A DNA stretch of 64,000 nt from Prostheceraeus crozeri (taxonomy: Eukaryota; Platyhelminthes; Polycladida; Euryleptidae). Both the position numbers and the translations under genes were made by a program. The notes beneath the pieces are model-generated. The model was not told the origin of the DNA. It searched no databases and worked only from the letters and a program-made list of their open reading frames with translations. How positions within the stretch are numbered: position 1 is the stretch's first letter; each line of letters starts with the position of its first letter. The stretch lies in the NCBI GenBank assembly GCA_907163375.1, contig CAJQUW010001818.1, forward strand, positions 186,001-250,000, in the 5' to 3' direction. Of the stretch, positions 11,301 through 23,176 are shown piece after piece.

Positions 11301-13664
11301 TACCGTAAAACCTGTAATTGAAGGCCACCTGTAATTGAATGTCACCTGTAATAGAAGGCCACCCTAGCGAGGAGGTTGAAAAATAGAAGGCCACCCTGTA
11401 TTTGAAAGCCACCCGTAATAGAAGGCCATCCTAGCGAGGAGGTTGAAAATAGACCGCCACCCTCTAACTGAACGCTCCTACAATCTCCAATAGAGTGTTT
11501 CTCTGCTGTAGCCTACATACAGCTTATAAAGGAAGAAAACATTCATCCTCTGGGGTCCTCAGAGATGCTTTGCCTCGTCTATCAGCTTGCCGGTAACTGT
11601 GTTTCCTCTGTGGGAGCTATATTTACAAGTACCGGTATATCTGATAGTCAATTCCCGCGTGCGCTAATGAAAGGAGCTGGCTGTTACCTCTCAATGCATC
11701 TCCCTCTGGGTAATACAACAGATTGACCTCTATCTGACTACAGCTTGATCAGTTGATGAATCAAAGGTTGCAACTACGCGTGATATCAAAACACGTGACC
11801 TGACTTCTGCCCATTGTTACCATCGATCCCTCATCGGTTAGTCTCGTCCAATAAGATTCATTAAAGTTCGTCCACAGGATTTATGTAGATACTGCATTAG
11901 TCATCAAAATTTTCGATCATCGCTGTAATGGATATTACTGACTCTGACATTGAAGAATCGACTCCGTCGAAACGAAGAAACTATGACATTAAGTTCAAAC
12001 TAGAAGTTGTCAAGTATGCTCAGAATTATAATAAAGCTAAGGCTGCAAGAGACAAAAATGTGCCTCGTACCTGTGTCAAGAATTGGATCAATCAGAGAAT
12101 GCAACTTGAATCTCAGTTACAACAACCTTGCTCAAGCTCATCTGATAAGAGACTACATGGCGCGGGACGGCCTTTGAAGGATGCCGACTTCGATGAGAAA
12201 CTCATCGCTTGGGTTCGTGAACAACGTGCGAAGAAGATTCGTGTCAGTCGCACCCTGATTCAAAAGCAAGCTCTCACCTTTTCTTCCGATTCGACCTTCC
12301 GGGCAAGCAACGGTTGGTTGGTCAACTTTTTGAATCGCCATAACCTGGTTTCACGTCGCCCAACGACAACTTGTCAAAAAGAGCCTGAACATTATGCTGA
12401 GAGGATAACCAATTTTCTTGTATTCGTCGAAAAACTAACTACCAATACATCTTCGCATCAGACGAGACAGCTGTCTACTTAGATAGCTCTAACAGTCTGA
12501 CAGTTGAGGAAAGGGGAACCCGTCAGGTGTCTGTCAAGACCGTGGGTCATGAGAAGCTTCACGTTACAGTCATGTTGACTGCAAGGTCTGATGGATTCAA
12601 ATGCCGACCATTTGTGCTATTGAAGAACAAGCGTCCGATCAAGCATATTGAGGAGAAGTTCAAAAACATTGTCTGCCTCTCATGGGCCGGTCGAACCTTC
12701 TTCAACGATGAACTGACGTCGGAATATCTGAGGAAGATCCTTGGCTATTCCATGTTCGGTAAACGCCTTCTTGTGTGGGACTCCTTCAGGTGCCACATCA
12801 GTGACTCAACAAAACAACAACTCAAGAAACTGCAAATCGACACCGCAGTAATCCCCGGAGGTTGCACCAAGTACATCCAAGCACCTGATGTGTACTGGAA
12901 CGCCCCGTTCAAAGCAAAGATCAGGCAATACTACGAGGACTGGATGGTATATGGTGAGAAGACGTATACCAACTCTGGTAACACACGCGCACCCTCGATG
13001 GAGGTGTATCTCGGATGGATAGTTGAGGCTTGGAAGCAGATACCAAGTGACTTGATCGAAAGATCGTTTGTTGGATGTGGACTTACCATCGCCCTGGACG
13101 GGTCAGAAGACCACAAAATTCATTGTTTTAAGCCGGAGGGCGAGATTCCGAATGGATGCGCATCTCTCCGAGAAGCACGAATTCGTGAAGCAAATAATGT
13201 CGACCTCGACAGCACTGATGAAACGAACAGCAGTGATACCGATGATGACAACTCGTTAGTTGATTTCGAGTAATAAGTGTAACACTCAGTTTGAATTCAA
13301 ATCTTTTGATCACACCAAACGTAATTATTGATGTTAGTGTCAATTTTGTTAAAATTTCGTCTCTTTTTATAAATCAATTAGATTTCATCAGAGTATTTAA
13401 GCTGACTTTTACACATTGTTTTATCACGTAAATGGAGTACCTACATGTAGGAGGCCTCTTCAACTCAACGGGGTTTCAACTGATTTGAAACATTTGAAGT
13501 TGAACTATAAAATTCAAATTTCTATAGACCTAAAAATACCGAAAATTGATGGTTGTAAATTAGAAGGCCACCCTGTAATTGAAGGCCACCTGTAATAGAA
13601 GGCCACCTTACCATGGAGGTTGAAAAATAGAAGGCCATGGCCTTCAATTACAGGTTTTACGGTA
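11301..13664 (+). mobile_element. Nearly complete pogo/Tigger transposon
   Basis: The ends TACCGTAAAACCTGTAATTG and its inverse (ending at 13664) include the TA target duplication. Inside each end are several copies of a GTAATTGAAGGCCACC-type repeat, some separated by CCTAGCGAGGAGGTTGAAAA (11301-11475 and 13544-13664). The 2.36 kb body holds one transposase gene in two frames (11928-13273). This is the expected size for a full-length Tigger-type element. A deleted relative lies at 18574-19289. Confidence 0.9.
11928..13273 (+). pseudogene. Tigger-type DDE transposase, one frameshift
   Basis: The first part (11928-12482) has a psq-like helix-turn-helix at residues 15-60, followed by a CENP-B-type DNA-binding domain at about 75-140 (GWLVNFLNRHNLVSRR). 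The second part (12527-13273 from its first ATG) is open back to about 12422 in its own frame and carries the DDE_1 catalytic core. The first Asp is in FASDETAVYLD near 12465, the second in LLVWDSFRCH near 12780, and the third in YIQAPDVYWN near 12890, so the likely triad is D-D-D. A single indel in the A-run at about 12429-12438 separates the halves, with no other break. The acidic C-terminal tail is shared with the relic at 18838-19152. It would act in the nucleus on its own TIRs. Confidence 0.88.
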
Positions 13665-13956
13665 TGTCATATTTTATGCGTATGCAAAATATTCATGTAC
13701 TGTACATGTACATTATATTAAAAACATGCGAGAAGGGATGACATCGGATATTTCTTCAGTTCTTAAAAATGGATGCCGTGTCCCGAATTCTAAATACATG
13801 TAACTTAAAAATCGCGAATAAGTTGCGATAAGCCATCGAAATACATGTATAACACAGCATCGATGTGCTATGTAGTGTTGTGAGTCATCAATTTTTACAG
13901 GAATGTGACAGGTAGTCCCTCCCGCTGGCGATTCAACAGGGAATTCCTCAGATATT

Positions 13957-13979
13957 ATATATATATATATATATATATT
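13957..13979. repeat. (TA)n tract at the 5' border of the Penelope-like element
   Basis: An alternating AT run sits exactly where the truncated Penelope-like coding sequence begins. It mirrors the longer tract at the other border (15487-15528). Confidence 0.85.
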
Positions 13980-15484
13980 CCTATTCTACCAACCTTGCAA
14001 AGTGGCTTGATCAATTACTGAAACCTCAAATCCCAAAAACCTTTTCTTTGAAAGACACTTTTCAATTTGTTGACCAGCTGAAAAATCTTGATGTTTCTGA
14101 TCAGTCGTATAAAATGTATAGTTTCGATGTTGTCAATCTCTTCACCAGTATTCCTTTGAAGAGGACCATCAGACACATTGTCTCAATGATTGATTTCAGC
14201 AAATTACCTATAAACTCGACTGCATTATCGAGTTTATTAGAACTGGCTTGCGAAAATATTTTGTTCTCATTTAATGATAATTTGTATTACCAAATCAACG
14301 GCATGTCCATGGGGTCCAGTTTAGGACCTACCATGGCAGCCTTCGCTATGGATCTTCTTGAAAGCCAATTTCCTAAGTACGACGGCAATCAGCCATTTTT
14401 CTATCGTCGCTATGTAGACGATTGTTTTTCTCTTTTTCGTAACGATAATGAAGCAGAAAATTTTTTGAATTTTCTGAATTCCCTAGATGATGATTTGAAA
14501 TTTACGATGGAAAAAAGTGTCAACGATTCTTTGGTTTTTCTTGACACTAATATAACGTTGAAATCAGAGCAATTCAAAATTGACTTTCATTTGAAAACTA
14601 CCAATACAGGAGTTTATATACATTTCCACGCATATGCCCCCAAGCAGTATGAATTAGCTGCTATGAGATCCCTCTTTTACAGGGCTCATCGTATTTGCTC
14701 TGATCGTTCTTTGTACGATAATGCTGTAAAAAAGATAACTGAAATATTTAAACAAAACGGCTTCCCAGATCCTCTTATAAATGAAACAAAATCAAAAGTA
14801 GAACAGAAGATTTTTCAAAGCCAGCAATCGATTGTGAAAAATGATGATAAGAAAGCCATTTTATATTGGTCCGTTCCGTTCATTGCTGAAGGCAGTAAAG
14901 AGTTTAAAAACAGAATCAAAGACTTGAATCACTATTTATCGAACACTACCATCAAACCGGTTTTCAAAACCTCCAAAATGAGTGATTATTTTCCTAACAA
15001 AGATAAGATTGCCAGCGGTCTGAAATCGAATGTTGTTTACAAATACTTTTGTGACCGTTGCAATATGCGGTACATCGGCGCTACAAAACGCCATCTTGAT
15101 ACTCGCATCGCTGAGCATCTTAAAGGTTACCCTGTCTTGACAGAAATTTCTATGCATGAACACAGTCCTGAGAAAACGAACTTTAAAGTCATAGGTCGGT
15201 ACAAGTTGCCCTTTATTCTGGAATCTATTTTAATCAAGCAAGATGTGAAATGCCTGTCCAACGAACGGAACGGATCTCACCCTCTCTACCTCGGATTGTC
15301 TGACTAGCAATTGTTAATTTTATTCAATTTCCATGCTTTAGTGATTTCATATATAAGGCGAATTTTACTTTATTTTAACGATTTGTCCGCTGATGATGGT
15401 GTAATGAACACTGAAACATGTCCGGTTGAGAAAAGACAATTTGTTTTTCTTTATCATGAAATCAACACTGGGTTCACTATGCGT

Positions 15485-15486
<2 letters not shown>
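13980..15486 (+). mobile_element. 5'-truncated Penelope-like retroelement
   Basis: The unit consists of a reverse transcriptase/GIY-YIG gene with no introns and a short 3' region, framed by (TA)n on both sides. The reading frame is already open at the left TA tract (about 22 codons before the first listed start), so the 5' part was lost on insertion. The 3' region contains GATGATGGTGTAATGAACAC and CTGAAACATGTCC, the kind of sequence often found 3' of Penelope-like genes. Confidence 0.8.
13982..15307 (+). pseudogene. Penelope-like reverse transcriptase with GIY-YIG endonuclease
   Basis: Numbering from the alternative start at 14048: motif A is YSFDVVNLFTSIP (Asp27), then GMSMGSSLGPT at 85-95, and the catalytic YVDD at 122-125. 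Together these are the Penelope-type palm. The C-terminus has the linked endonuclease, NVVYKYFCDRCNMRYIGATK from 328, with Tyr342-Gly344, Arg353 and Glu356 placed as in GIY-YIG nucleases, and the CxxC that Penelope enzymes carry. The frame stays open to the stop after LYLGLSD. The N-terminal third and fingers are absent, so the protein is incomplete although the remainder has no stop. Full-length relatives are about 700-800 residues. Confidence 0.88.

Positions 15487-15528
<42 letters not shown>
15487..15528. repeat. (TA)n microsatellite at the 3' border of the Penelope-like element
   Basis: An uninterrupted TA run of about 40 bp directly follows the element's 3' region. With the shorter tract at 13957-13979 it suggests insertion into, or creation of, a TA microsatellite. 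Confidence 0.9.
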
Positions 15529-15529
15529 G

Positions 15530-18430
15530 AGAATAAAACAATTAATTTGTTTTAAGTTTTTTTTTTGGCGGACCGTCCTTCTCAATCAAATTTGTAACTT
15601 TAAAAATAAATTGATTGAGACATGCTGATCGTCGAATTGTTTTTTTATACAAATGAAGGCAAATTGCGAGTATTTATACGTCGAAAGATAAATCATTTTT
15701 ATTTTCATTAACTAAAATGTGTTGCAGGTACCCAAACCATGAAGTTGAAACAGAAAGTAGCTTGAGTGCAAGCATAATTTCTCTTTGGAGGAAAAGTGAA
15801 TGCAGGTAGCCCCGAAGAGGGCCGTTTAAGCGTTCACGGCGACTAGCTGCAGAATAACAACTATTTTTGAGCAGAGTCCAAAATAACGTTTGAACACCAC
15901 AGGCGACACTTGAGAAGTCAAATGACACTTAAAAGTCTAGCTGAGCCGGAACAGAGTCAGACATGCAGGTAGGTAGCTGTCCTCTATCTTCTCCCGGTCC
16001 TTTCTTCTCTCGTGTTCTCCTTTCGGCGTGTTCTGATCAACAGCGACCAGTGTGTGCGCGCGTATCTTGAGACAGAGTCAATTCTCTCTCTCGTTCTTTC
16101 TCGCGCCTTGTGAGTAAGTGGTGCCGGCGCGGTCAGACTCGCCGTTTATTAAGGGAAGGAATGGACGATATCCTTTCATTCCCGACCACTCGTAAATGAG
16201 GAAACAAAATGAAATAAGCTTGACTGCACGTCCGAATAAAACAATGTTCTGGAAATCTAGCTCTACTTTTTGTCTGTCAAAGAGCAGCAGACGAAAGATA
16301 AAACAAGTACAAGTAACTATTGACTAGCGAATTGCAATTGTAACATGAATCTTTCTTTGCAATCTCTATTACAACTACTAGAAATTGCTCTGAAAGTGGA
16401 TCATGAAATTGTGAAAAGGCCCTCAGAAACCGAACGCCTCTACTGTTAGCCATCTTTTTTTTAAATTCTCGTCATTTTTCTCTTTCAATCTCATTTCTCA
16501 ATTTTACTGCCTTCAGTAGACATGCTTGAGTACATACTTCAACTTCAAAGCTTTCTAATGTCAGTGCATCTTATGACATTCATAGAAATATCTTTCGATT
16601 AATTGGCTAACTTTTCCATACCTTATACCAGAGTGTTCAATGTTTCAATGATTTCTATGTCACTGAATCCGCATAGTGTTAGTCACGTGTCTGATGATTT
16701 CTGTAGACAGTGCATTTTGTCGTGTGTTTCATCTGTTGCTATTTGAAGCTACAATGTCACTTGGATAGTTGAAATTCATGCGTGAATTACGAAGGCCGCA
16801 AATGCTGTGCTTGTATGAATATTTGTTGGTAACAACTTATTATCAAAATATCATGAAATCCGCTCGTTCAGATCATCAGATGACCGTGCTATGAAATAGC
16901 ATCAAAGAATTCGAGGTTCTCAGCGCCTTAGATAATTCCAGACCGTGGTAAACTTCATTACAAGTCAGTAAAATGTCAATCCAATTCCTCGCCGTGAAAT
17001 GTCGGTCGTTCTATTGTAGAATGATGTCATGTTTATGATAGAAAGTCGCTATTGTTTTGCTTAGATCTGCTGACCATCGCAGACCAGTATCTTAGTCGAC
17101 ACAATTGTGATACAGTTTGTTCATTCCTAAAACTTCGAATTCCAGTAGGATTTGCATCAATCGGCAATTAGTCTATAACGCCATTTATGTCCTGTTCCGA
17201 CAGAATTCCTATCTCCTACATGCATTCATGTTAGGATGTTTTTGCTTCGTGTACGAGAAATTCGCCTATAACGGCGCCATTTTTCCAACCCCTAGACGAT
17301 AAATTCGTCCGCATTTTCATGCATTGAGGAAATACATCATTTATTGCTTTTTTACAGTTGCAATATGCATATTTAGGATCCTCAAGAAGGTAGAGTGTAA
17401 TTTTATTCTGACATGGAAATGTGCCCAATACTAAATGCAAATGTATTCTTAAATACATGTAGATGCGAGGTCATTGTTATCTATTGAGCGTAAGAGAATA
17501 AACTCAATGCATTTGAATCAAGTATATTGTGGCTTGGCTACATGATGCACTTGAATCTATTTTATTACTCGACAGGCGGTTCAGTTGGGCTGCGTTGCTG
17601 GAAGACACTAATTCACTCGAAAGCCGATTGTGATAGAATCAGTTGCGTTTGCATATCGTGCTCAAATCTTGTTAATGCCTTCATCAAATATAAGGTCCTG
17701 TCTATTTCAAAGAGAGGTAATATAGAAAGGAAACTTAATTCTGCAATATAGCGTATGCGTTGTACATGGAACAGTCAATAAATATAGGATCAACTGTTAG
17801 ATAAAAGTGTGGTGTCTGATTTATGTCATGCCAATGTATATTTTTAACAAGCCTATGTATCTAATATACAGTTCTAGAAGTACATGTTCTATGAATACAT
17901 TGCTGCATCATGATAAGGATTGCTAATAACTATGGCGGTGCATCGGTACACCGCTTCTTCTGCTTGCATCGGTTATCCGGCCGGTTCACCGAAGTGCGAG
18001 AATTTCGATCAGATTGCAATTTTAATCATTTTAATGCAATTTTAATCATTTTGCTGCACAGTTTCAATTATAATTGATTTATCTTATCAGTTGCCTTAGT
18101 CCCAGCAAACTGAAGAGAAGGGGTTTACAATTTGAGTATACAGAATAGCTGATCTAACTATGAAGATTATTCAATTCTATTTTTCGATTCAGTTCAAACT
18201 TTAAACTTCTACGTCATGAAAGTGAAACCTTTTGAAAATCATGGCTATATCATAAATTAACCGATTCATTTCCTGATGTTCAGGCAAAAGTTCATGACAA
18301 CTTATTTTTGACCACGAAATCTCAATTCTCACGACCTCAGAATTCATAATGAATACTGTGTACCCTGCTGTTGCTCTTCATGCTAAGATGTAGGCTGTCT
18401 TATCATTTCAGCAGCCAGGAAGGAGGCTAA
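15530..18430. other. Non-coding stretch, no gene recognised
   Basis: Mixed-composition sequence with a GC-richer, CT-rich patch at about 15980-16150 and a short direct repeat of TGCAATTTTAATCATTT at 18017-18055. Open frames are short and match nothing I know. No transposon borders could be paired. Confidence 0.3.
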
Positions 18431-18573
18431 CTCAGGCATGGTTTCGGAAACACCCGATTGTACGAAGTGGGACCCAGAGTAGCAACAATCAAGTCCAGTC
18501 CACCTTGTACCAAACTAGCAGTCGCCCTGCACCATCTTTTGAGACCCTGATGTGTTTGCAATAGGTGAAGACA

Positions 18574-19289
18574 TACCGTAAAACCTCTATTTGAACGGCA
18601 TGCCGCTCTATTCTTCAAACCTTTCCCCGCATTGCCGCTTAATTAGAGGTGCCGTTCTATTTTTTGACTAGCTGATCAGAATTTAGAGATGAAATTTTCA
18701 GTAATTTTTATCTTAGATCTGTAAATTTTATGGATGAAAAGCGAAAATATGTAACATAAGAACTCTGCATATATCTATTTGACAAAAGTTAACAAACACA
18801 GGTTGCCGGTAATCACTGGTTAGAAATTACAAACTCACTAGTTAAAATCAAGTGACACGTCGCTGTTGTAGCTGTCCTCGTCATTCGCATTACCTTCAGC
18901 ATCATCGTCAAAGTTCTGATTGATTCCACGTTCGACACCAGCATTGGCTCGGGCTTGCCGGAGAAGTTGCAAACCAGTCTGAATTGGACCGTCCGAGTCT
19001 GGCTTGAAACAATGGATCTGGCAATCCTCCGAGCCGTCGAGAGCGTTGGTCAGTCCGCATCCTTTGAATGACTTGATGATCATATACGATATTGCATAAA
19101 TACGATGCAGCTCCATTGAATGGGACTTCCCAGCCTTTAAAAATAGCTCCATAGCATTCTACAAACTATGTATTTTCCTGTTTTACACGTTTTACAGAAG
19201 ATTATTTCAGTCATGTAATTGATGTAGGAGATGAATTCATCAAAGTGTCGTTAGATTAGAGGTGACGTTCAATTAGAGGTTTTACGGTA
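18574..19289 (-). mobile_element. Internally deleted Tigger relative
   Basis: The ends TACCGTAAAACCTCTATTTG and the inverse (ATTAGAGGTTTTACGGTA, ending at 19289) match the family of the 11301-13664 element over the outer 12-13 bases, then diverge. TA target bases are included at both ends. The 716-bp interior keeps only the last part of a transposase on the minus strand. It inserted between two codons of the BEN-like frame. Confidence 0.85.
18838..19152 (-). pseudogene. Tigger transposase C-terminal tail
   Basis: The 104-residue frame contains FKGCGLTNALDGSEDCQIHC, closely matching the C-terminal segment FVGCGLTIALDGSEDHKIHC of the transposase at 12527-13273, and then an Asp/Glu/Asn-rich tail as in that protein. 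The DNA-binding and catalytic domains are gone. The first 30 residues match nothing in the full copy and may be fused from the 5' end. No stop interrupts the tail. Confidence 0.8.
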
Positions 19290-20689
19290 AATGGTCGTAA
19301 GGGTAAGGTCCCCATTGAGCTCCTCAACCCCGATTCGCTTGCTCGTGTCATTGTGACTTCCATCAGAAACAACCCTGTCGGCAATCCTCCCCATTATCAG
19401 GGGCGTTCACTAGCGCTGACTCTGGCGTCTCAGGGACACATTGCCAGTTACGTGGTTGTCTCCCTCAGTCATAGGCACGAGCTGGTAGGTGCCAAACAAG
19501 AGCCAACCTGACACCAAGTTTTCAAGACAAATCATCACTACCTCAAGTACATTTCTGTCTTAATGTCAGAACGGTCGCACTCATGATGAGAGGTCGTAGA
19601 ATATGCTTGGGAGATAATAAACGGCAATTAACAAGCGTGGCCTTGCACACAAAAGTGTATCCGGCATAGATGTTGCTTAAAAATGCATTTTTTATCAAAA
19701 AGAAAAAGGTGTTGCCGTAATTTGACAAATTTGAAAGCTTCCCAAGCCACAAGGGTTGGCAACTTCTTGATAGATCCTCGAAATAACGGTTTAGATATTG
19801 AAAAAAGTGCATAATGATAATAATTATTATTAGTGTTTCTTCAACTCAGCTCTTCAAGTTTTTATTGCAAAGCTGTATTGTATGGGCTAACAATTGATGC
19901 ATTTTTCATTTGACTGCAGATTATTAGGCAACTTCTTTTTCAGATATGAAAGTCGCGATTCATGTGATTGGGCGATGGAATGTCTTAATGGAGCATATTT
20001 TGGTGATGGTAAGAAGAATTTGATTTGATTTGCAGCTGATCCTCTGACTTTTTTCATTTTGCTTTCAGAGGAAATGGAAAACAAGGCATTAGAGTGTAAA
20101 ATCTTGGAGCATTAATCAAGAATTTGTTGACTTTATCAATTTGTTTTTATAAGTGAAGCAATTTGCCGCTTCAATGCATTTGTTTGTATAAGATTCACAC
20201 AGATTTTGTAAACGGTTTTATATAGAAACGTTGTTTTCTCCAGGGTGTGTTACGGGAACGCAAATAACTTTGGTGAAGAAAAGATCTGGTTCTGATCGTA
20301 AAGCATGCGAGAACTCGAATCTTCTCACAACTATACACAAACGGTCTAGGTGAGTAAAATCATCAAAAAAGGCAAAACATGATGCAGTCGATTCATAGGT
20401 CCTTCATTTGTTGATTTATGAGTTTCGGAACTGATCACTTCACCTGAAGGTTGCATTATCCAAATGAGCGTGCGAAATTGTTGCTATATGCAAACAAAAG
20501 GAAAAAATCTTTAAAGACACGTTTCCAGGCTTGTGTTTGGATGCTTTTTCTGCTCAATCCCAAAGCTAACACAATTATGGCATTTGACAGCAACTAAACT
20601 AGCAGCGCTTGATTTCTTTCACTCGGCGAAAGCTGAGCAGACAATCAGCTGGTGACTGGTGTTAGGCCTCATAGACAAAGATAAATAAA

Positions 20690-20890
20690 TATGCCTTATT
20701 TATATTCGGAAGACAGGCGAGCCATTCTTCCATGGGGCCGAATTTTGTCTATCTCACCCGCATTCTTTTGTGCTGAGTGTTACTGTTATGCAAGAATGCA
20801 GAGTGTACTTATTTTGAAAGTCTTGGACTTGACCCGACCATGGATTCAACCCAGATCGAACACTCTACCACAAGGCCGAAGCCGTGCGTA
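20690..20890 (-). repeat. Possible tRNA-derived SINE
   Basis: Read on the minus strand from about 20888, CCTTGTGGTAGAGTGTTCG resembles an A box, and GGGTTGAATCC about 20 bases later resembles a B box. A body and an A/T-rich tail near 20690 follow. The A-to-B spacing is shorter than in a tRNA, so either the anticodon arm has been deleted or the match is fortuitous. Confidence 0.35.
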
Positions 20891-21242
20891 TGCCTGCGGC
20901 TGCAACCATGCTGTGAATAACATGAAAGATCGCCAAAAGCCACGCAGCATGAATGTTAGATAAGACGGTGTTTTTTTTTCAGTTGCCAAAGTTGCAAAGC
21001 AGTTGGAACGTAGGCATTTGACGGATTAGTCAAAGACAATGTCTTCCACTTTAGTATTAAAGGAATATCGAAAAATTGTTCAAAACAGAAAAAGATTTCA
21101 AAACCACCCTTCTCTTTGTAGCTCCATCGGTATATTGCTTGAAATGCTACCATTGTTGCGACGCAGATTGTGTATTTGATTTTTAACAAATAAACCTGTA
21201 TCTGTCAATCCGATCATCAGCATTAGTACGTATTTCACGTAA

Positions 21243-21937
21243 TAGTCCAGCAGCCAGAGCGGATGTCTTCAGGGATGAAGAGAATGATGTACACCCTATG
21301 CTTGCTTCGAATCTGCGCGTCTACCGAGTTCCAGTGAGTTACTCTTCTTGTGAAACAAGCTCAAAGAAAAACACATGTAAATCCAATGGGACGCAGATTG
21401 CACCTTTTGGCAAAAATGAAATTTTGTATGATTTCTCTGATTAAACGAAACGCACTAAGTCCATAGTCATAATTTTTGGCATGGAATGACTTCAGGTCAT
21501 TTCCTATGATGTGCATGTGCTGTTGTCATGCATCTAATCGGCAATGTATCTGTGCGTCGGGATGAGAATGTGGATAAAGTTGCTCAAAATGTTAGTGTTT
21601 GCCGACATGAGGCCAAACCTAAATGTGTTTAGCTTTATAGACGGGTGCATGAAAATTGAGAGGAAATGACCCAAAGACATTCCATGCCGAAGATTATGAC
21701 TCTGGGATTAGTACTTTTTCTTTAATCATAGAAAACATAGAAAACTTCATTTTAGTCAAAATCTGCAATCTGCGTCCCATTGCATTAGCATGTTTTTTCT
21801 TTGATCCTGTCTGACAAGAAGAACTCACTAGAACTCGGCAGACGTGCCGATTCGAAGCAAGCATATGGTGTACATCATTCTGTAAGTCTCACTTTCAGCC
21901 TCGTTCCCTGCAGAAACTCCCTCTGGCTGCCGTGCTA
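21243..21937. mobile_element. Fold-back MITE with ~265-bp inverted arms
   Basis: The left arm (21243-21510) and right arm (21660-21937) are inverted copies for most of their length. Shared blocks include CAGCCAGAG at the tips, ATGCTTGCTTCGAATC, GGGACGCAGATTGCA and GGCATGGAATG. TA occurs at both outer borders (21243-21244 and 21936-21937), fitting a Tc1/mariner-type duplication. The loop is about 150 bp and non-coding. A transcript through it would form a long imperfect hairpin. Confidence 0.75.
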
Positions 21938-21939
21938 TA

Positions 21940-23176
21940 ATGAGGTCAATTGTGATTTATTTTAAGTGTCTCAATTCAATCCAAACAACGGCAAGCCTGG
22001 GTGGAGCTTCGGGAAGCTTGATATTTCTTCTTGTAGGATAGTCAATGGAGGATGTCATGCACTTCGAAAAAATGTGAAGTTCGGGCGCGCACACATATTT
22101 CATACAGGATTTCCATTATCTTTCAAATTGTTGAAGCGCAATTGTGTAGCTTGCTTGTAAATCGAGTTTGAACTGGAATGCTGTTGGAACGATCGTTTGG
22201 TGTTCCGATGCCTCTGGTCTAAGCTTAGTGCTATGTGATCTTCCTCGCTGCTCGTCGTGTCCATATGGCTTTCCAAACATGATTATTCATTAAATGTGTT
22301 GCACTTGAGGACCGATTCTGGTTTTTAGACATTTCTTAGTTTTGGAAGACAAAGTACTTCGTCTTCTCATTTCGGCATCAATGCACATAGTAATTTTCCG
22401 TTTCTTTACGTTTGCATTAATCAGAGTTGTTCATTGATTCATTGTCTGCAAACGGAAGTGCGATATTTTAATCTGAACAGTGATGCATATTTTACAAACC
22501 ATGGTAAACCTACGTTGTCTCACTCAAAGGCTATTTGTTCATTTATGACAGTAAGAGATGGTATCTGAATTTGATAATGTCGCAATATGCCTCGTTCACA
22601 TGACAATTATTGTACAAAGCCGAGGTTTGAAGTTTATAATTAAAGTACAATCCATATGCGAGCAGTTGGTTTCAATTCCAAATGTTTTTACTACAATAAG
22701 AGACAACTCATTGTTAAATCATAAAATCTAAAAGCTCAGAATTCGAATACTAATTTGTGATGTTTCGGTAGGCTTCAAGAATTTTTAATGTTCTTGCCGG
22801 TTTCATTATCTTATAACTCACTTGGAGGCTTCTGCATTAATATACTCGAAGCCTATGTTTGCAGACGAATGTTCGTTTAATGTTCATGTCAATGTGAGCT
22901 GTAGTAAATGAAGTCATAATTCACGGTTATAGAACTTACTTATATCGATCCAATGAAGATTAAATAGTAAATTTCAAGTTATCTATCAAATCTACTTGAA
23001 TGCAATTTAGGCTACTGTTACTTATACTTCATCTTACGAACGTATAAAACAATTAATAACGGATAGTTTCACCAAATTATGTATGCGTTTTGTTAATATC
23101 ATCGACCCTTTAGCAAACATAGTTCTGCCATTCTGTAGAGCTAGGATTGGGATGGACAATTAAGAACCTTAACGCT
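21940..23176. other. Non-coding stretch, no gene recognised
   Basis: AT-rich sequence with no open frame, splice pair or repeat border that I can support. Confidence 0.3.

Larger units (their letters stand above)
18431..19510 (+). pseudogene. BEN-domain-like coding fragment split by a Tigger derivative
   Basis: Two open pieces flank the insertion at 18574-19289. The left piece (from 18431) ends CTKLAVALHHLLRP. A frame change or splice near 18545-18555 leads to DPDVFAIGED, which runs across the TA target site into INGRKGKVPIELLNPDSLAR and on to a stop at 19508-19510. The pattern of a short hydrophobic helix, F, NGRKGK and a Leu-rich helix is that of BEN domains, which bind DNA or chromatin partners. 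The frame is continuous only if the insert is removed, so it was disrupted after it was coding. An old retrocopy or transposon-borne BEN domain is as likely as a host gene. Confidence 0.5.

Noticed and set aside
15311-15628. A 105-codon open frame after the Penelope-like gene
   Set aside because: It runs through the element's 3' region and translates the TA microsatellite as an IY repeat.
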